Source: Nannobrachium achirus
Lineage: Eukaryota > Chordata > Actinopteri > Myctophiformes > Myctophidae
DNA: 64,000 bases
Assembly (NCBI GenBank): GCA_963921795.1
Contig: OY997640.1
Span: 15,373,186-15,437,185 of the forward strand
Reading direction: 5' to 3'
Shown here: positions 34,568 through 47,556 of the stretch, piece by piece
How positions within the stretch are numbered: position 1 is the stretch's first letter
Layout: each line of letters opens with the position of its first letter
Made by a program: the position numbers and the translations under genes
The notes under the pieces: model-generated
The model's database searches: none
Told to the model about the DNA's origin: nothing
What the model saw: only the letters and a program-made list of their open reading frames with translations

Positions 34568-34964
34568 CGTGGAACTGAAGCCGCAGCAGCAGCAGCAGAT
34601 GTGCGTTGTTGAGAAAAGGCTTGTAATCTCAATAAGAGCTTTTCAGAAAGCCTTTGTGTGAGCTGCAGGCTATAAACAGCGTGATGTGTTTGTACAAGGT
34701 CAGGGCAGCGGCGCTGCACTTCACTACATGACAGCAATATAGAGAGATGGCATGTGTTCCTATCTGACTCCACTACATCAAGAGCTGCTGGGTTTCTATC
34801 TGGACGTCAAAGTGGCCGCACTCACACAAGCCAAAGTGCCAAAAGTTTATGTGAGGACTCTGAGAGAGATATTTATAAAAATCCCCAACGTTTCGGACAG
34901 ATATACTACAACTGCCTTCGTCAGAGTAACTATTGAAGCACTGGGGCACGTATACCGGTAGCAC

Positions 34965-35138
34965 TATTCCGAGGTCCTGTTGTTGGTTGTTTTTCGAGGT
35001 CCCAGTATTACCTGCCGACACTGGCAAATGCTAACCTGGTGAATGTTAACCCTAAGTCTAAAGCCTAACCTTAAACCTAACCCCGACCCTAACCCTAACC
35101 GGACTACTGGGACCTCGAAACAACGGGAGCTCGGAATA
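34965..35138. mobile_element. Small MITE with TATTCCGAG inverted ends
   Basis: The TATTCCGAGGTCCTGTTGTT end and its diverged complement at 35105-35138 bracket a short CCTAA-rich stretch (35050-35100). The CCTAACCC-like bases are part of this element, not telomeric sequence. Confidence 0.65.
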
Positions 35139-35308
35139 CAGAGATTTTGCCCTATCTGACTTGCCACCTGATACACTTATAGTAGAGCGTTGTTGGTGAG
35201 TAACTTTAACAGAACATTACTTATTTATGAACTGTTCAAAGGGCAGCCCAGCACATCAGAGGATGTGAGCTTCCCCCCCATCCAGGACAAACACCATGGC
35301 CGTTGTGT

Positions 35309-35580
35309 AGTGTTGAATTCGTCGACCAACAATGTCTAAACTAAGCTAAGCTATGATGACTAAAACGAAGGCTAAATGTATTGACAATTTTGGCAACAAA
35401 TAAAAGCTAGACTAAAACGTCAGGGAGGGACTAGTGGAGAAGAGATACGGTAGAACTAAAAGACAAGTCATTTTATGTTTGGTTGCGCTCAGGTGTTGTG
35501 CTCTAAAAATAGCAGATCTACAAAATCACAGAATGTCACAGCACGACACGTTGTGAGCTTGTAGATCAGCTACTTTCAGC
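35309..35580. mobile_element. hAT-like MITE (GTCGACC family) with hairpin
   Basis: AGTGTTGAATTCGTCGACC and GGGAGGGACTAGTGGAGAAG match 44693-44930. The hairpin is at 35503-35579 with AAAAATAGCAGATCTACAAA and complement. Confidence 0.65.
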
Positions 35581-35829
35581 ATGCAACCAAGTGTAAAATC
35601 ACCAACAATATATCTATATTTCTTTTATTATTACTATTATTGCTTTTAGTGTCGTGAGTACATTGGACCACAATGGGACCCCCCGGGGCTTTTCATACCT
35701 ATAGTGCTGCTATACTGTTTCAAAAAAGCTAATAACGTATTCAATCACAGTAGGCTCTGCAGCAACTATAGCTCCCCCAGGCAATCAGACATGCACCACT
35801 CACACACCTTGTATAATATTTAAACACAT

Positions 35830-35956
<127 letters not shown>

Positions 35957-36136
35957 CTGACATGTTGAATATTAAGGCTGAACACACAAACATGTGTACG
36001 GTAAGTATAGGGTCTGAGAGGCTTATTTTTAATTAGTATGCAAAAGTGTACATGTGTTATACTACAATGCATGTAAACATTAAATATTCACAGGTAGCAT
36101 CTTCATCCAAAGTGCGCTATACAGAATGATTAATGT

Positions 36137-36477
36137 CAAGGGCGTCACAGGGGGGGAGGGGGGGGGGGGGGGGAGTGGGACTGAGTTACTAGGGCCCAAG
36201 GTGGAGGGAGGGGGCCTTAATTATTTTATACTTTAGCTATTGAAAAATAGCAGATATACAAGCTCACAGCGCGGCACCGAGTGCCGCACTGCGATCTTGT
36301 TGATCTGCTATTTTTGAAAAGTCGTGAAAATGTGTGCAAATCTATGTATTTTTTAAGCCAACATTTAATCAAATGTTGCTTCTGGGGGGTCCCTGGAAGT
36401 AAATATTTTGAGACGGGGTCCGTGGCCAAATACATCATTTTGGGGGTCCTTCACATGAAAACGTTTGAGCGACGCTG
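36137..36477. mobile_element. hAT-like MITE with hairpin and a poly(G) tract
   Basis: It starts CAAGGGCGTCACAGGGGGG; a G-rich run at 36149-36172 follows. GGGACTGAGTTACTAGGGCC leads to the hairpin at 36238-36318 (tip GCACCGAGTGC). Then come GGGGGTCCCTGGAAGTAAAT and a TTGAGCGACGCTG end. It is the reverse of the 38752 family. Confidence 0.75.
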
Positions 36478-36507
36478 ACAAAAATAAATAAATAAATAAA
36501 ACATGAT

Positions 36508-36582
36508 TTTTCAATAATAGCAGAACTACAAGCTCACACTTTGTGCCGCGCTGTGAGCTTGCATATCTGCTCTATTTTTTTT
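36508..36582. repeat. Hairpin cassette
   Basis: TTTTTCAATAATAGCAGAAC and TGAGCTTGCATATCTGC arms pair imperfectly around TTTGTGCCGCG. A (AAAT)n stretch lies on its left. Confidence 0.6.
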
Positions 36583-36602
36583 TTTTTTTTTTGGTAATTC
36601 CG

Positions 36603-37700
36603 TGCATATAAAATAGCCTATATGAAGCCGTTTGGATATCTTATTTTACATCTATATCGTTCATATGAACTAGTTTGTTTATGCTTGCCGTAAATCCCCA
36701 AATAATGTCCTGTACTCAATAAAAAACCTAGCCCTGTTTAATTTCCGGGTTTGTCATTGAAAAAGCTTTTAAAAGCCGGAGTTAAAATATTAGCCTCTAG
36801 GGGGCGATGTTTACTATGGTACCGTGTGAGCAGCGACCTGCTCCTGACTCCAAACTACTTCCGGGTGCATTAGCAGCATGACAACAGATGACAACAACAA
36901 CATCACATCAGATGCTAGTTTAGCTATGATGTAGCCACAACGTTCAGAGTAGATTACACCAGTTCGGGGACCCCCGGGGACCATCGCGGACCACCAAGGA
37001 CCGCCGCGATGGTCCGCGGACCCCCTGATTCACGTGACAAACACAACCCAGTGTGAAGGAAATCTACTCAAAAGTGAGTGATTGAAATAAAACGTTTATC
37101 TGTCTATTTTTCTCCTCCTCCTCTCTCCCTCTCCTCCTTCTGTCTGTCTGTCTGTCTGCATTGAAGTTTTGCTTTGACATTGTAATGTGTTCTTATTAAG
37201 TCACATCTGCTTAATTTGCACTGTTCATTTGTTGATTGTGTTGTTAATGTCAGCTAAAGCTGTAATAATGTTATTGTGGGGGAAATACCAATACCTATTT
37301 TGTTATTTGCAGCTGAACTTAACTGTTAAGTTAAAATGCACTGTTCATTTAATACAGTACTTGGTTTCAATAAATGAACCCAGTACATTTGACTGGGTTC
37401 AAACTGACACAAAATATTGATTTATTCATTCTGATCTTTTTGAAAAATAGGAATATACGTAGACCTTCTGTCTTATACACGCCTCCTTTCAATAAAAGCC
37501 TGGTGCCCGTTACACTTGAGACAAATAAAAGCCTGGGTTTCTATAAGAGAAAGCCTGGGACATATCCAAGACGGACAGACAGATCAAAGGTCAAACAGGG
37601 AGATGACGTTTGAATCCACCGGCAGATGTACAGGTATCCCGGCAGATATACAAGCTTGCAGCATGGCACCAAGTCAGCGCTGCGATGATGTTGATGTGTA
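36603..37700. other. Unassigned region with one GC-rich palindrome
   Basis: No coding sequence is recognised. GGACCATCGCGG (36978-36989) and CCGCGATGGTCC (37004-37015) form a 12-bp-arm inverted repeat. 37634-37698 is a very degenerate hairpin cassette (GGCAGATATACAAGCTTGCA). The AATAAAAGCCTGG motif occurs twice near 37491-37540. Confidence 0.45.
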
Positions 37701-37708
37701 AAGAACCC

Positions 37709-38252
37709 TGAATAAGGGGAAAATGTGATTAATATAATGAACAGTCTGGACAACGACTTGCTTCCGTTCCATACACTGTATTAATGACTTTTATTATTAT
37801 TAATAACCGTTCATTTCTATTATTGATTCAGAGCATAAATGACAAAATATCACATTTCCCTTTCACAGTGCTACCCAAAGGTAAATAGAACAACACATCA
37901 TAAATGCCCAGTGACATAAACTGACACTTCATGAATGCAACTTACAGTACATATAGTCTGCACTTGCTGCAAACTGCCTAGAGTGATAATGTTGTAACAT
38001 TGAGGTCACTATTCACTCTTCATGAAAATCCCAGAGAATCACAACATAGGAAAACACTGCTTCATTTAGCATCACAGGCTTTGTGTGTTTGTAATCACAA
38101 ACCCCAAACCTTCTCAAACACATTTCCATTGCATCATCCCAAATGGCAAAACAACACCCATACGTTCCCACCTAACCCATCCATTAGATGATGTAGAACT
38201 TTACTTTGAATAAGGGGAAAATGTGATTAATATAATGAACAGTCTGGACAAC
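37709..38252. repeat. Pair of direct repeats about 0.5 kb apart
   Basis: The 45-bp sequence starting GAATAAGGGGAAAATGTGAT occurs identically at 37709-37753 and 38206-38250; each is soon followed by CACTGTATTAATGAC. The intervening 450 bp have no recognised gene. Confidence 0.8.
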
Positions 38253-38302
38253 ACTGTATTAATGACAAGGAAGGTTAGGCAGGAACAGACAACACCCGGA
38301 AG

Positions 38303-38430
38303 TTGGCACACCATGGGACGCCACCATGACACTTTAGGGTGGCGGAAGTGACGAAGTGCTCATAGACGCTAATGTTATTTTGGGTGGCACTTCCGCCACC
38401 CAAAGTGTCATGGCGGATGGCCATGGAGCC
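38303..38430. mobile_element. Foldback element with TGACACTTT arms
   Basis: CCATGACACTTTAGGGTGGC and GGAAGTG on the left pair with CACTTCC and GCCACCCAAAGTGTCATGG on the right; the loop is about 35 bp. No TSD was resolved. Confidence 0.65.
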
Positions 38431-38751
38431 TAAAATGACGTTGGTGACTGTTCTTGCTGAGACCTTCTTTGATTAATGACGGAACATAGCATTGGCGCTG
38501 TCTCTGTATACTGCAGGCAAGAGTAATCGATCCCTCATTCAGACCATATAAGGCACAACGGTAAAACTCATGGGAACATTACTTAGTGTGAAGGTAGAGT
38601 AGCGCCCTCTGATGGAGTGTAGCAGTGGCACCCTCAGTATCTCAACCCATATAAGACACACAATGCTAATAGAACATGGGAGCAATAAAGATTGTTTCTT
38701 TTATAATATTCAAATATTTAGCCTGTTACAGATGCATGATGTTTTTTTTGT

Positions 38752-39060
38752 CAGTCGTGAAGGACACCCAAAATGATATGTACGGACCCCCATCTCAAAA
38801 TATTTAGTTCCAGGGACCCCCCAGAAGCAAAATTTGAGTTACAGATGTTCCCTTAAAAAAATACATATATTCAAATATTTGCACATATTTTCACAACTTT
38901 TCAAAAATAGCAGATCTACAAGCTTGCAGGGCTGTGAACTTGTATAGCTGCTATTTTTTAATACCTAAAGTATAAAATAATGTAGGCCCCTCCACCTTGG
39001 GCCCTAGTAACTCAGTCCCACTCCCCCCCCCCCCCCCCCCCTCCCTTTGTGACACCCCTG
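38752..39060. mobile_element. hAT-like MITE with hairpin
   Basis: CAGTCGTGAAGGACACCCAA, GGACCCCCATCTCAAAATAT, hairpin 38898-38959 with a shortened tip, CCTTGGGCCCTAGTAACTCA and TTTGTGACACCCCTG give the complete family order. A poly(C) run (39023-39040) lies before the right end. Confidence 0.75.
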
Positions 39061-39361
39061 TAAATAAGGCACAAGTTGACACCTCGGCAGAGTGCCAACT
39101 TGCCCACTTACGTGCATACAGACAGCACCGAACAGCACTGAAAGTAGTCCATACACTGTATAGGGCCTGTGGCCACGAGTGCTCAAGGTGCAAGTTGGCA
39201 CCTGGACAGAGTTGCAGTCTAGTTCTTATTGTCGTGTTCAGCAGGCGTATAATCGTCATATATGGTGAACATTTCAAGCCATAGTGTTTCCTGGATAACA
39301 ACTACAGTGCAATGTAGAATCCTAATGAACACTGCAGACTCTATTATCCAGGAGTTATTAT

Positions 39362-40045
<684 letters not shown>

Positions 40046-40295
40046 AGAGAAAGGGAGAGACTGCAGAGAGTGATACCGGGGAGAAATAAAAGAATCCTTG
40101 CGGGTTTCTCTCTGGCTCCCCGGCACTTTGTGTTGTAAGCTAATGTCACGCTACACTGCTTGATGATAGAGATAATATTATGCAAACTACGACACGATAT
40201 TAACCAACCACCAGCCGACCGGGGTGAAGCCCTGGGGTTTTTTGACTCGTCACCATGGTAACACGGAGAGCATTGGGATGAAACTAGTCTAGATC

Positions 40296-40490
40296 GTCTC
40301 TGTCGGGTGGAAACCTCATTGACATGTTCAAAACGGACACTTTTCAGGATTCAAATTCCCCCAAAATAGCAAAACGTTTGATGCTTTTGTTGTGTGATGC
40401 TGTAGTATGATCAAGTAGGGTGTTAAATCACGAAAAAAACGCAAACATTTACAGGACAAATTCGTTTTTTACAACTAGCGTTCGTATTTT
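40296..40490. mobile_element. CTGTCGGG-family MITE lacking its hairpin
   Basis: CTCTGTCGGGTGGAAACCTC and TTCAAAACGGACACTTTTCA lead to CCCAAAATAGCAAAACGTTT, where the hairpin is expected; only the AAAATAGCA stub remains, followed by GATGCTTTTGTTGTGTGATG as in the copy at 11105. The cassette was lost, or never gained, at this copy. Confidence 0.65.
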
Positions 40491-41140
40491 AGATGAGTGA
40501 CGACTGTTCAAATGTTTTCCTTTACTGCTTTCTATCGTTTTATTTACTTGTACGCATGCCCCCATCCCCCACTGAGATCAAAGACGTTAAAATCGCTATG
40601 TGTCTTTTTAGATTCATTCCCAAGATGCACGGCAATCTTTCATGGGCAGATGTGACTTATTGGGGTTAGTAGTGTTACTGTAAATAGTAATAAAGAAATC
40701 ACCGGCATATTATGTCTAAAAAATGTTGCCACTTGTACGCATGCCTCTAAATTATGAACAACGTTGTCCTTTATACCCTGGAGTTGAGAGGTTTCAGTCC
40801 TACATTGATACGATATGTCTTTGCCTGATCCATTTGCAGTCTCACGGCGTATGGTTATGCTTACATTCCTAGAATAAATACTTCCTAAGGGGTTCTTCCT
40901 GAAGGCCTGGGGTTATGCACCCCAGATCCATTTTGCTTTCTGAATGAAAAAGATGCCAAGTGATGTTATATTCATAACCACCTGGCCCGGGGTTTGGTTG
41001 CGGCAGCATCAAACTAAAAAAAAGTACCAGCAGGATCTGCCATGTTACATTACATATCCATTGATGTCAGTTGCTGTCGGCAGTATAATCTCTTATCTCC
41101 ATATTTTGATTTTTTTGTTTGTTTGTGTTTTGTGTTTTTT
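40491..41140. other. Unassigned stretch
   Basis: No gene, RNA or repeat border is recognised. Confidence 0.35.
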
Positions 41141-41144
41141 ATCC

Positions 41145-41345
41145 AGTAAATTAACACCCTACTCGATCACACATGCAGCATCACACGAAAGCATCAAAAG
41201 TAGCAGATCTCCAAGCTCAAAACAAGTGCGAATTAAGTGGTGCGTTTTGAGCTTGTAGATCTGCTACTTTTGATATATATTTTATTTATTTATAAACACA
41301 CGTAGCATGTGGTTGCTGTCGGGTAAAAACTTTGTATCTCCATTG
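41145..41345. mobile_element. CTGTCGGG-family MITE, reversed, with hairpin
   Basis: ACACCCTACTCGATCACACA and ACACGAAAGCATC precede the hairpin 41194-41273 (TCAAAAGTAGCAGATCTCCA arm). CTGTCGGGTAAAAACTTTGT at 41318 begins a further end of the same family. Confidence 0.65.
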
Positions 41346-42700
41346 CAGTGCAAATCATGAGATGATCACTGCTTGCCTCCTGTGCATTGTTTTATTTTTA
41401 TTTTTGTTTAACCCTTTTTATTTTGTTGCTGAGTGAGGTCAGCAGACACAGTGATTTGAGTGAGAGGAAAAAACCTGGGTGAAATCTGCCAATCTCAACA
41501 GGAAACAACGGTATATATATGTCGTTGTGTGACAGTGCTGCGCAAAAACTGCCGATCCAGATCCAATGTCAAGTGTACACATTGTGTGCAAATTGAAAGG
41601 GAGGGTGTGTCATGAGAAATCACTACAAATAGTTCCCCAATCTGTTTTTGATGAATGCCTTTAGACACACATTCTTACCTACAGTATGAATAAGGCTACG
41701 TTATTTAGCCTTATCTGATGTGAGGTGTGCACTAGACACAACACAAGCATTTTCCATCATCGCCTCAGTCCAACCCTTTTATTTTATTAGCTGTCTGTGA
41801 TTCTATTTATACATGGCAGTGGCAGTTGTTATGTGATTAGAATGGAATCAATTCACTTTGTGCTTTGGTTGCTGATCTGGTCTGGCTCTATAGCGGGTAT
41901 GAAAACAGTGTGTGCGAGTGTGTGGCTATGTGCGTGTGCAAATGAACAGAATATATTTAGTAGGCTAGGCCGCGGTCTCTGCACACGATCAGAATAGAAA
42001 ATAAGAAAAGCCTGCATGGCATGAACTGAGAGAGTTTATTGTGACCGTCAGGTTGCAAGTTACTATCAAAACCTCCACCGGCTGTCCATCAGTCCGTCAG
42101 TCAGTTTGTCAGTCTGTCTGTCTGTCTGTCCATCACGTCACACATTTGGCCCTACTCTTATCTCTGGCACCGTTTTCCCTATCCATGCCAAACTTTGCAC
42201 ACACACTCCTTGGCTGGCAAACCACAACCTCCAGCCCTGATTTCTCACATGGCCCTCTTCTAGTGCCACAATGAGGCCGATTTTTGCAAAACACATTTTT
42301 GGACACTGCTCCTACAGATTTTGCCCTGGTGCCTAAAATCACGCAAAGTGGTACACAGTATCTCTAAAGTCATGTCATCAACATGGACCTGTCCCATTTC
42401 CCATATTCCCTCCTGATTAGCTACGATTGCCTTCTAAGGTTTGTGTATGCAACCTGACGGTCGCTTATCTCCCGATTAGGGAGTCTTACTTACTGATTAT
42501 GCAATCTTTTTTCAAGTTGCCGGCTTGCCGCCATTCATTCATACTGCTTCGATTTTGGATCCCAAAAACAGCGATGTTCAGTAGGTGAATTAGCTAGCCT
42601 TATTGTTATTTGTCATTAAATGTTTTGATGAATTGAATACAATTCCATCATCATGCCAGGGCCTGATGAGCATTTAATGGAAACAAACCCCAAAGTTAAT
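41346..42700. other. Unassigned region
   Basis: No coding sequence is recognised. 42098-42132 has a short GTCTGTCT tract. CAAACTTTGCACACACACTC-type text near 42190 could be repeat-derived but I cannot assign it. Confidence 0.35.
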
Positions 42701-42744
42701 TTTTTGTATAAATCTGCGCCAGTACACGTGCCTTGTTTTTGCAA

Positions 42745-42756
42745 ACTGATAATAAA

Positions 42757-42808
<52 letters not shown>
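42745..42808 (+). mobile_element. Retroposon 3' end with (TCAA)n tail
   Basis: AATAAAGTATTCAATCAATC begins the tail and about twelve TCAA units follow. Upstream homology could not be followed. Confidence 0.5.
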
Positions 42809-42810
<2 letters not shown>

Positions 42811-43369
42811 GCCTACTACCACAGAATGTTGCTATACTATTCTGAGGTGACTCCTCATTGCCTCCCATGCATTTCCTTTGTTTTGCCTCGAGCTGAAAGA
42901 CGTGACATAATCAATGACGTTGACACCCAAGGCTTCCATGTAGGCTGTTAGCATAGGAGTTGGAAGACGGGAGAGGAGAGGATAACACTTTATTAATGTC
43001 CCTCGGGGGTCATTCAGGTCAAGTGTCACAGCAGCACCAATCTGGAAACCCATTCCATTGTGACACTGAGGCTGCTTCTACAAATGCCTTCTAAATCTGT
43101 ACTGCCCTACAAAGGCAGAGTGCAGTAACTACAAACAGAAATTTCACCAAAACATGGGTTTAAATGTGTTATAACTGATCAGCCAAATGAGATATACTGT
43201 AGGCATTAAAGTGATATTACACTGACGGTATATCTGTTCTTGAGATAATTGTTCATTCCCCAATATCATCATGAAGGTTAATTTGACCTTTGGGGTAAAA
43301 AAATAATTTGGTGTGTCCAAAAACGTAGTTACTGCACTCTGTCTTTGTAGGGCAGCGTAGTTCTCACAC

Positions 43370-43520
43370 TTTTTCCACAATTTTTCCAAAAGCGTCCAAA
43401 AATAGCACATGTACGAACTCGCAGCACGGCACAAAGTGACCCGCTGTGAGCTTGTGGATCTTTAATAGACAATGCGAGAATCTAAAATGACACAGATGCT
43501 TTCCCGGTTGTAATGGGTAA
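43370..43520. mobile_element. hAT-like fragment with hairpin
   Basis: TAGTTCTCACACTTTTTCCA resembles the CTCAAACTTTTT end. The hairpin at 43397-43462 is diverged (AAAAATAGCACATGTACGAA), with tip GGCACAAAGTGACC. Confidence 0.5.
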
Positions 43521-43747
43521 AAATAAATTAATAAATAAAGTATAGGCCTATTGGAGGATCGGTCTTGAGAGATTACAGCATCACAGAATAAGAGTCAAAA
43601 GTAAAACTTGTTTCCCTCTAATAGACAGTAAAATAATGCACAGATACAACAAAAATGATACACACTTGCATGCACTCACATAATCACTTAAATGCACCTA
43701 ACCCTAGCCCACTATACCCCAAGGAATACAGCATTACACTATCCTCA

Positions 43748-43931
<184 letters not shown>

Positions 43932-44046
43932 TGCACGGTTTTACACTAGTTTGTTTATGTGTTGGTTAATCAGTCCACAAATGGGATGTGGGTCGCGGGA
44001 GGCGCGGGGGGCGGGTGGAGCAATCCATCATGATTTAGATAGGGGG

Positions 44047-44298
44047 GAGAGGAGAGGAGAGGAGAGGAGAGGAGAGGAGAGGAGTGGGGGATTTTTCAAT
44101 CTGTTCCACTGTCACCATTATAGTCTGACCACTGAGGAGGAATTTACTCTCACCAATGGGTTCAGAATATAGACTACTAAAAAGTAGTGGACAGAACCAC
44201 GCCACTATGGTTTCTACAGGCCATAAACCAATGGGTTCAGAATATAGACTGTATAAAAAGAAGTGGACAGAACCACGCCACTATGGTTTCTACAGGCC
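44047..44298. repeat. (GGAGA)n tract and a 78-bp-spaced duplication
   Basis: 44047-44084 is a pentanucleotide array. ACCAATGGGTTCAGAATATA occurs at 44150 and 44228, each followed by AGTGGACAGAACCACGCCAC and GGTTTCTACAGGCCAT. Confidence 0.85.
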
Positions 44299-44692
44299 AT
44301 GAATGCTATTGGCTGGAGGGCGAGTCTAAACCTAAACCTATAACCTAACCTAACATAAGCCTAAACATTAATGAGACAACACAGTGTAAAAAACGAAACA
44401 CGTGGTCACATCGGCGGATATCCCTCTTCTAACACCATGATGACTTTGTAAAGAATCACTTCATTCAATGAGTCAGGCACGGGAGGCACTTACACATAAT
44501 AAACACATACACATAATATGAGATCACGTTCCAGTAGTCTCGCGGTACTACCACAAGTACGGCACCACTAAATAACCAAAACAGTTTAACACAACTGTGT
44601 TGAACAAAGTCTACTTTATCATTAATTTTAATGCGGGGTAAGCCCAGCCCAGCCATTAGGCCCATATACTGTAGGGGCGGGAGCAGTGTTGA

Positions 44693-44930
44693 TTTCGGTC
44701 GACTAAAACTATGATGAAAAATGTTCGTCAACTACTGTACTTCTTTTTTTCACTGACGTAAACAAAATAAAAACTAAGCTATGGTGACTAAAACTACTTT
44801 TATTGACAATTTGTCAGGGAGGGACTAGTTGAGAGGGAGGGACTAGTGGAGAAGAGATCCAGTAGAACTGTTTGGTTGCGCTCAGGAGTTGAGCTCTGAA
44901 AATAGCCGATCTACAAGCTCAGAGAGGAAG
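44693..44930. mobile_element. hAT-like MITE (GTCGAC family), truncated at a half hairpin
   Basis: CAGTGTTGATTTCGGTCGAC and GGGAGGGACTAGTGGAGAAG match 35309-35580. The cassette stops after AAAATAGCCGATCTACAAGC at 44896-44930. Confidence 0.62.
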
Positions 44931-45039
44931 TGAAATGAGGGGTGTTTATTGTAGGTCGCAGTTTACTATCAGAGCAGCTTGTCCGTGTCTGTCCGGACGG
45001 ACAGGTAACGCCTGACACTGTGGTTCCCCTGACACATCT

Positions 45040-45335
45040 CTCCATCACTGTGACATCACATCCTTCACAGGTGACATCACAGTGATGTCAGATACTCAGA
45101 ACAGGGATCTCTATATATGGGCATAAACAGGTGACATCACAGTGATGTCAGATACTCAGGGCAGGGATCTCCATATATGGGCATAAAAGGGATTCTGTCA
45201 GGGATCTCCATATATGGGCATAAACGGGATTCTGTTAGGGATCTCCATATATGGGCATAAAAGGGATTCTGTTGGGGATCTCCATATATGGGCATAAAAG
45301 GGATTTGTCCCAGATGATGCCCTGTTAGGAGAACC
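45040..45335. repeat. CArG/CRE-like dispersed repeat with four CArG boxes
   Basis: The unit GGGATCTCCATATATGGGCA is tandemly repeated. Perfect CArG boxes CCATATATGG occur at 45171, 45208, 45245 and 45282, spaced 37 bp apart, with a CTATATATGG variant near 45111. TGACATCA at 45132-45139 and TGATGTCA at 45143-45150 precede them. A TGCCCTGTTAGGAGAACCAC end follows. Confidence 0.72.
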
Positions 45336-45339
45336 ACAC

Positions 45340-45518
45340 TAACTTTTACTTGGTACTTGGTACTTTACGTAAACGTACATGCCAACAGCCCAAGACTTTC
45401 ATACTTTTACTAAGTACATTTTGAATTCCTGACTCTTACTTGTAACAGTATTTCTATATTGCAGTATTGATATTTTTACTTACCGGTAATAAATGTGAGT
45501 ACTTTTTCCACCACTGTC
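45340..45518. mobile_element. hAT-like MITE end (GTACTTTTTCCACCACTG family)
   Basis: ACTCTTACTTGTAACAGTAT, TTGCAGTATTGATATTTTTA and GTACTTTTTCCACCACTG match 24430-24600 (reversed) and 62290-62400. No hairpin here. Confidence 0.55.
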
Positions 45519-45599
45519 AGTCTCAGTCTCACAACCTGTGTTTTAAAGTTACTGAATGAAGATGTAATAGCCCAAGAGAGTTTGAACAACTGATAAAAA

Positions 45600-45909
45600 A
45601 AGGCTTCTTCATTCTAAATATTTTGAGATGGGGGTCCGTCGCCAAATACATATCATTTTGGGGGTCCTATAGAAACCTATAGAAGCATTTACGGTAGAAG
45701 ACATTTATAGAAGCGGGTCAAAAAATATTCAAAGACTTGCACAAATTTGAGCTTGTAGATCTGCTATTTTTTCAATAGTTAAAGCACAAAATAATGCATA
45801 ATAATGCGTTCCCGGTCTAAATGGGTTAAACCCCCTCCCCTTGACCAGTCATGGGGGGCCCGCAGTGAATCCTTGTACCCAGGGCCCGGAATTTGGTGCG
45901 ACACCCCTG
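45600..45909. mobile_element. hAT-like MITE with half hairpin
   Basis: ATATTTTGAGATGGGGGTCC, half hairpin TTTGAGCTTGTAGATCTGCT at 45748-45772, AATAATGCGTTCCCGGTC and GTGCGACACCCCTG give the order seen at 39660-39906. Confidence 0.65.
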
Positions 45910-47230
45910 AAGGTACTCACACAGATCTAAAAAGCTAGATGCCTCGTTCGACTCTGCAGTTCATTGGAGCGACGTGCATCAATTGTAGTCCGGACTTCCT
46001 GGAAAAACCAAGGGAATGCTGCCAGTCAAGTGACTACTGGCCAATCGCAGCGCGACTTTTCTGGGACTTATCCAAGGACTACAATTGAATTCAACAGAGC
46101 GGCTCAGCTGTTCTTACAGGCTGCGTACGTAAAGACCCGCCCCCACCTACCTCTGATTGGCCTGGCAACTTCCCTATGTGTGACGCACGTGGAAGCAATG
46201 CACACGTGATTCCCTTGGTCCCTCGATGCGTATGCATCAGAGTCGAAGGAGGCGTCTACCTTTCTATGTCTATGGGTACTCAGACCAGTACCAGACTATA
46301 CAGGGAGTGGTGCTGTGCTTAAGATGCAGGCCTCATGGTGCGAGCTTGACCTTATTAAGCAGAATGCCAACAGACCGCCTGCGTGGAAGCTCCTTTAACA
46401 ATGTCATTGTGTTAAGGGGAAGAAGGTGTTGAAGGCTCCCCTCAAAATTAACATAATAGTCGGTCGCTGTCAATGCCTTGAATGTACAAAACCGTTCGTA
46501 AATGATTCTTATTTTAAAAACATTAATGTAAATCTAAAAAGCTAGATCTACTACTTGTGTATGACATTCTTGTATGACAAAGTAGTAGTAGGGCACTAAT
46601 GTAGGCTATACTGTAGCTAATATGGAGGTTTCTACTTTCTACCCGAACTGTACTCGGTCTGTTCTTGTTTCCTTGAATTCCTTCCACACCAAGAACAGAT
46701 TGTTCATCGTTCCCAGCACTTAAGGTGCTTCAAGGTGCAGCGTGCAAGGTTTTCAGTTGTAAACATCCACCGTAGATGTGCCAGTGTCCTTGGCCTTATA
46801 GGCCTAACCCCTGCCAGAGGTAATGTTCTTTTTTCCTGGCTTGTATACGTTAATAATCCTATTTGACCAGGGAAGAAGCTATTTAGCAATCGACTTGAAA
46901 ATCATGAATATGTATGTGGTGAGAAACTATGCCCAATCTGGCGTTAAGTAGCTGTATTGAAATCCTCTCAGTCTCATTTGAGTGTGCTTGGCTTCAGTCT
47001 CAGTTGCTACATTGAGGGTCACCTCGGCCTGAGAAATGTGAAGGATTTGACCAGTGTGGCCCCACACTACACACCCATCGATTGCACCAGGAGTTTCACC
47101 TTTTGTGTCTACTTGGATGTCCTCATGTATAATGGGGGCTCTTTACAACGGAAGAGACTGAAGCGTGTAAGACAAATGTTCAGGACACGGGCAGCAGCAT
47201 TTCTTGCCACCCCGGCACCCTAAGCAAGTT
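45910..47230. other. Unassigned region, no supported gene
   Basis: Reading frames up to 88 codons (e.g. 46957-47223) match nothing I recognise. ACTACAATTG / CAATTGTAGT elements near 45977 and 46078 suggest a short foldback but borders are unclear. Confidence 0.4.
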
Positions 47231-47231
47231 C

Positions 47232-47556
47232 ATGGTCAGTATCATGGTCAATATCAATTCAGTATTATGTTTGTATCGTGTCAGTATCACAGCCAATATC
47301 ATGTCAGTATCATGTCAGTATCATGTCAGTATCATGTCAGTATCATGGTCAGTATCAGGTCAGTGTCATGGTCAGTACCATGGTCAATATCATGGTCAGT
47401 ATCATGGTCAATATCATGATCAATATCATGTCAGTATCATGGTCAGTATCATGTCAGTATCATGGTCAGTATCAGGTCAGTATCATGGTCAGTACCATGG
47501 TCAATATCGTGGTCAGTATCATGGTCAGTATCATGTCAGTGTCATGGTCATAGTAA
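47232..47556. repeat. ATCATG-type minisatellite, block 1
   Basis: Units of 11-12 bp, AGTATCATGTC and AGTATCATGGTC, are repeated with variants such as AATATCATGGTC. Frames reading Gln-Tyr-His or Ile-Met-Val-Ser are artefacts. Confidence 0.95.

Noticed and set aside
34754-34961. Overlapping 60-70-codon frames
   Set aside because: Two competing frames over the same bases, no domain, next to MITE borders.
35040-35105. Interstitial telomere repeat (CCTAACCC)
   Set aside because: Only a few imperfect units that lie inside a small MITE with inverted ends.
46957-47223. 88-codon frame as a gene
   Set aside because: No family resemblance and it runs into minisatellite-flanking sequence.
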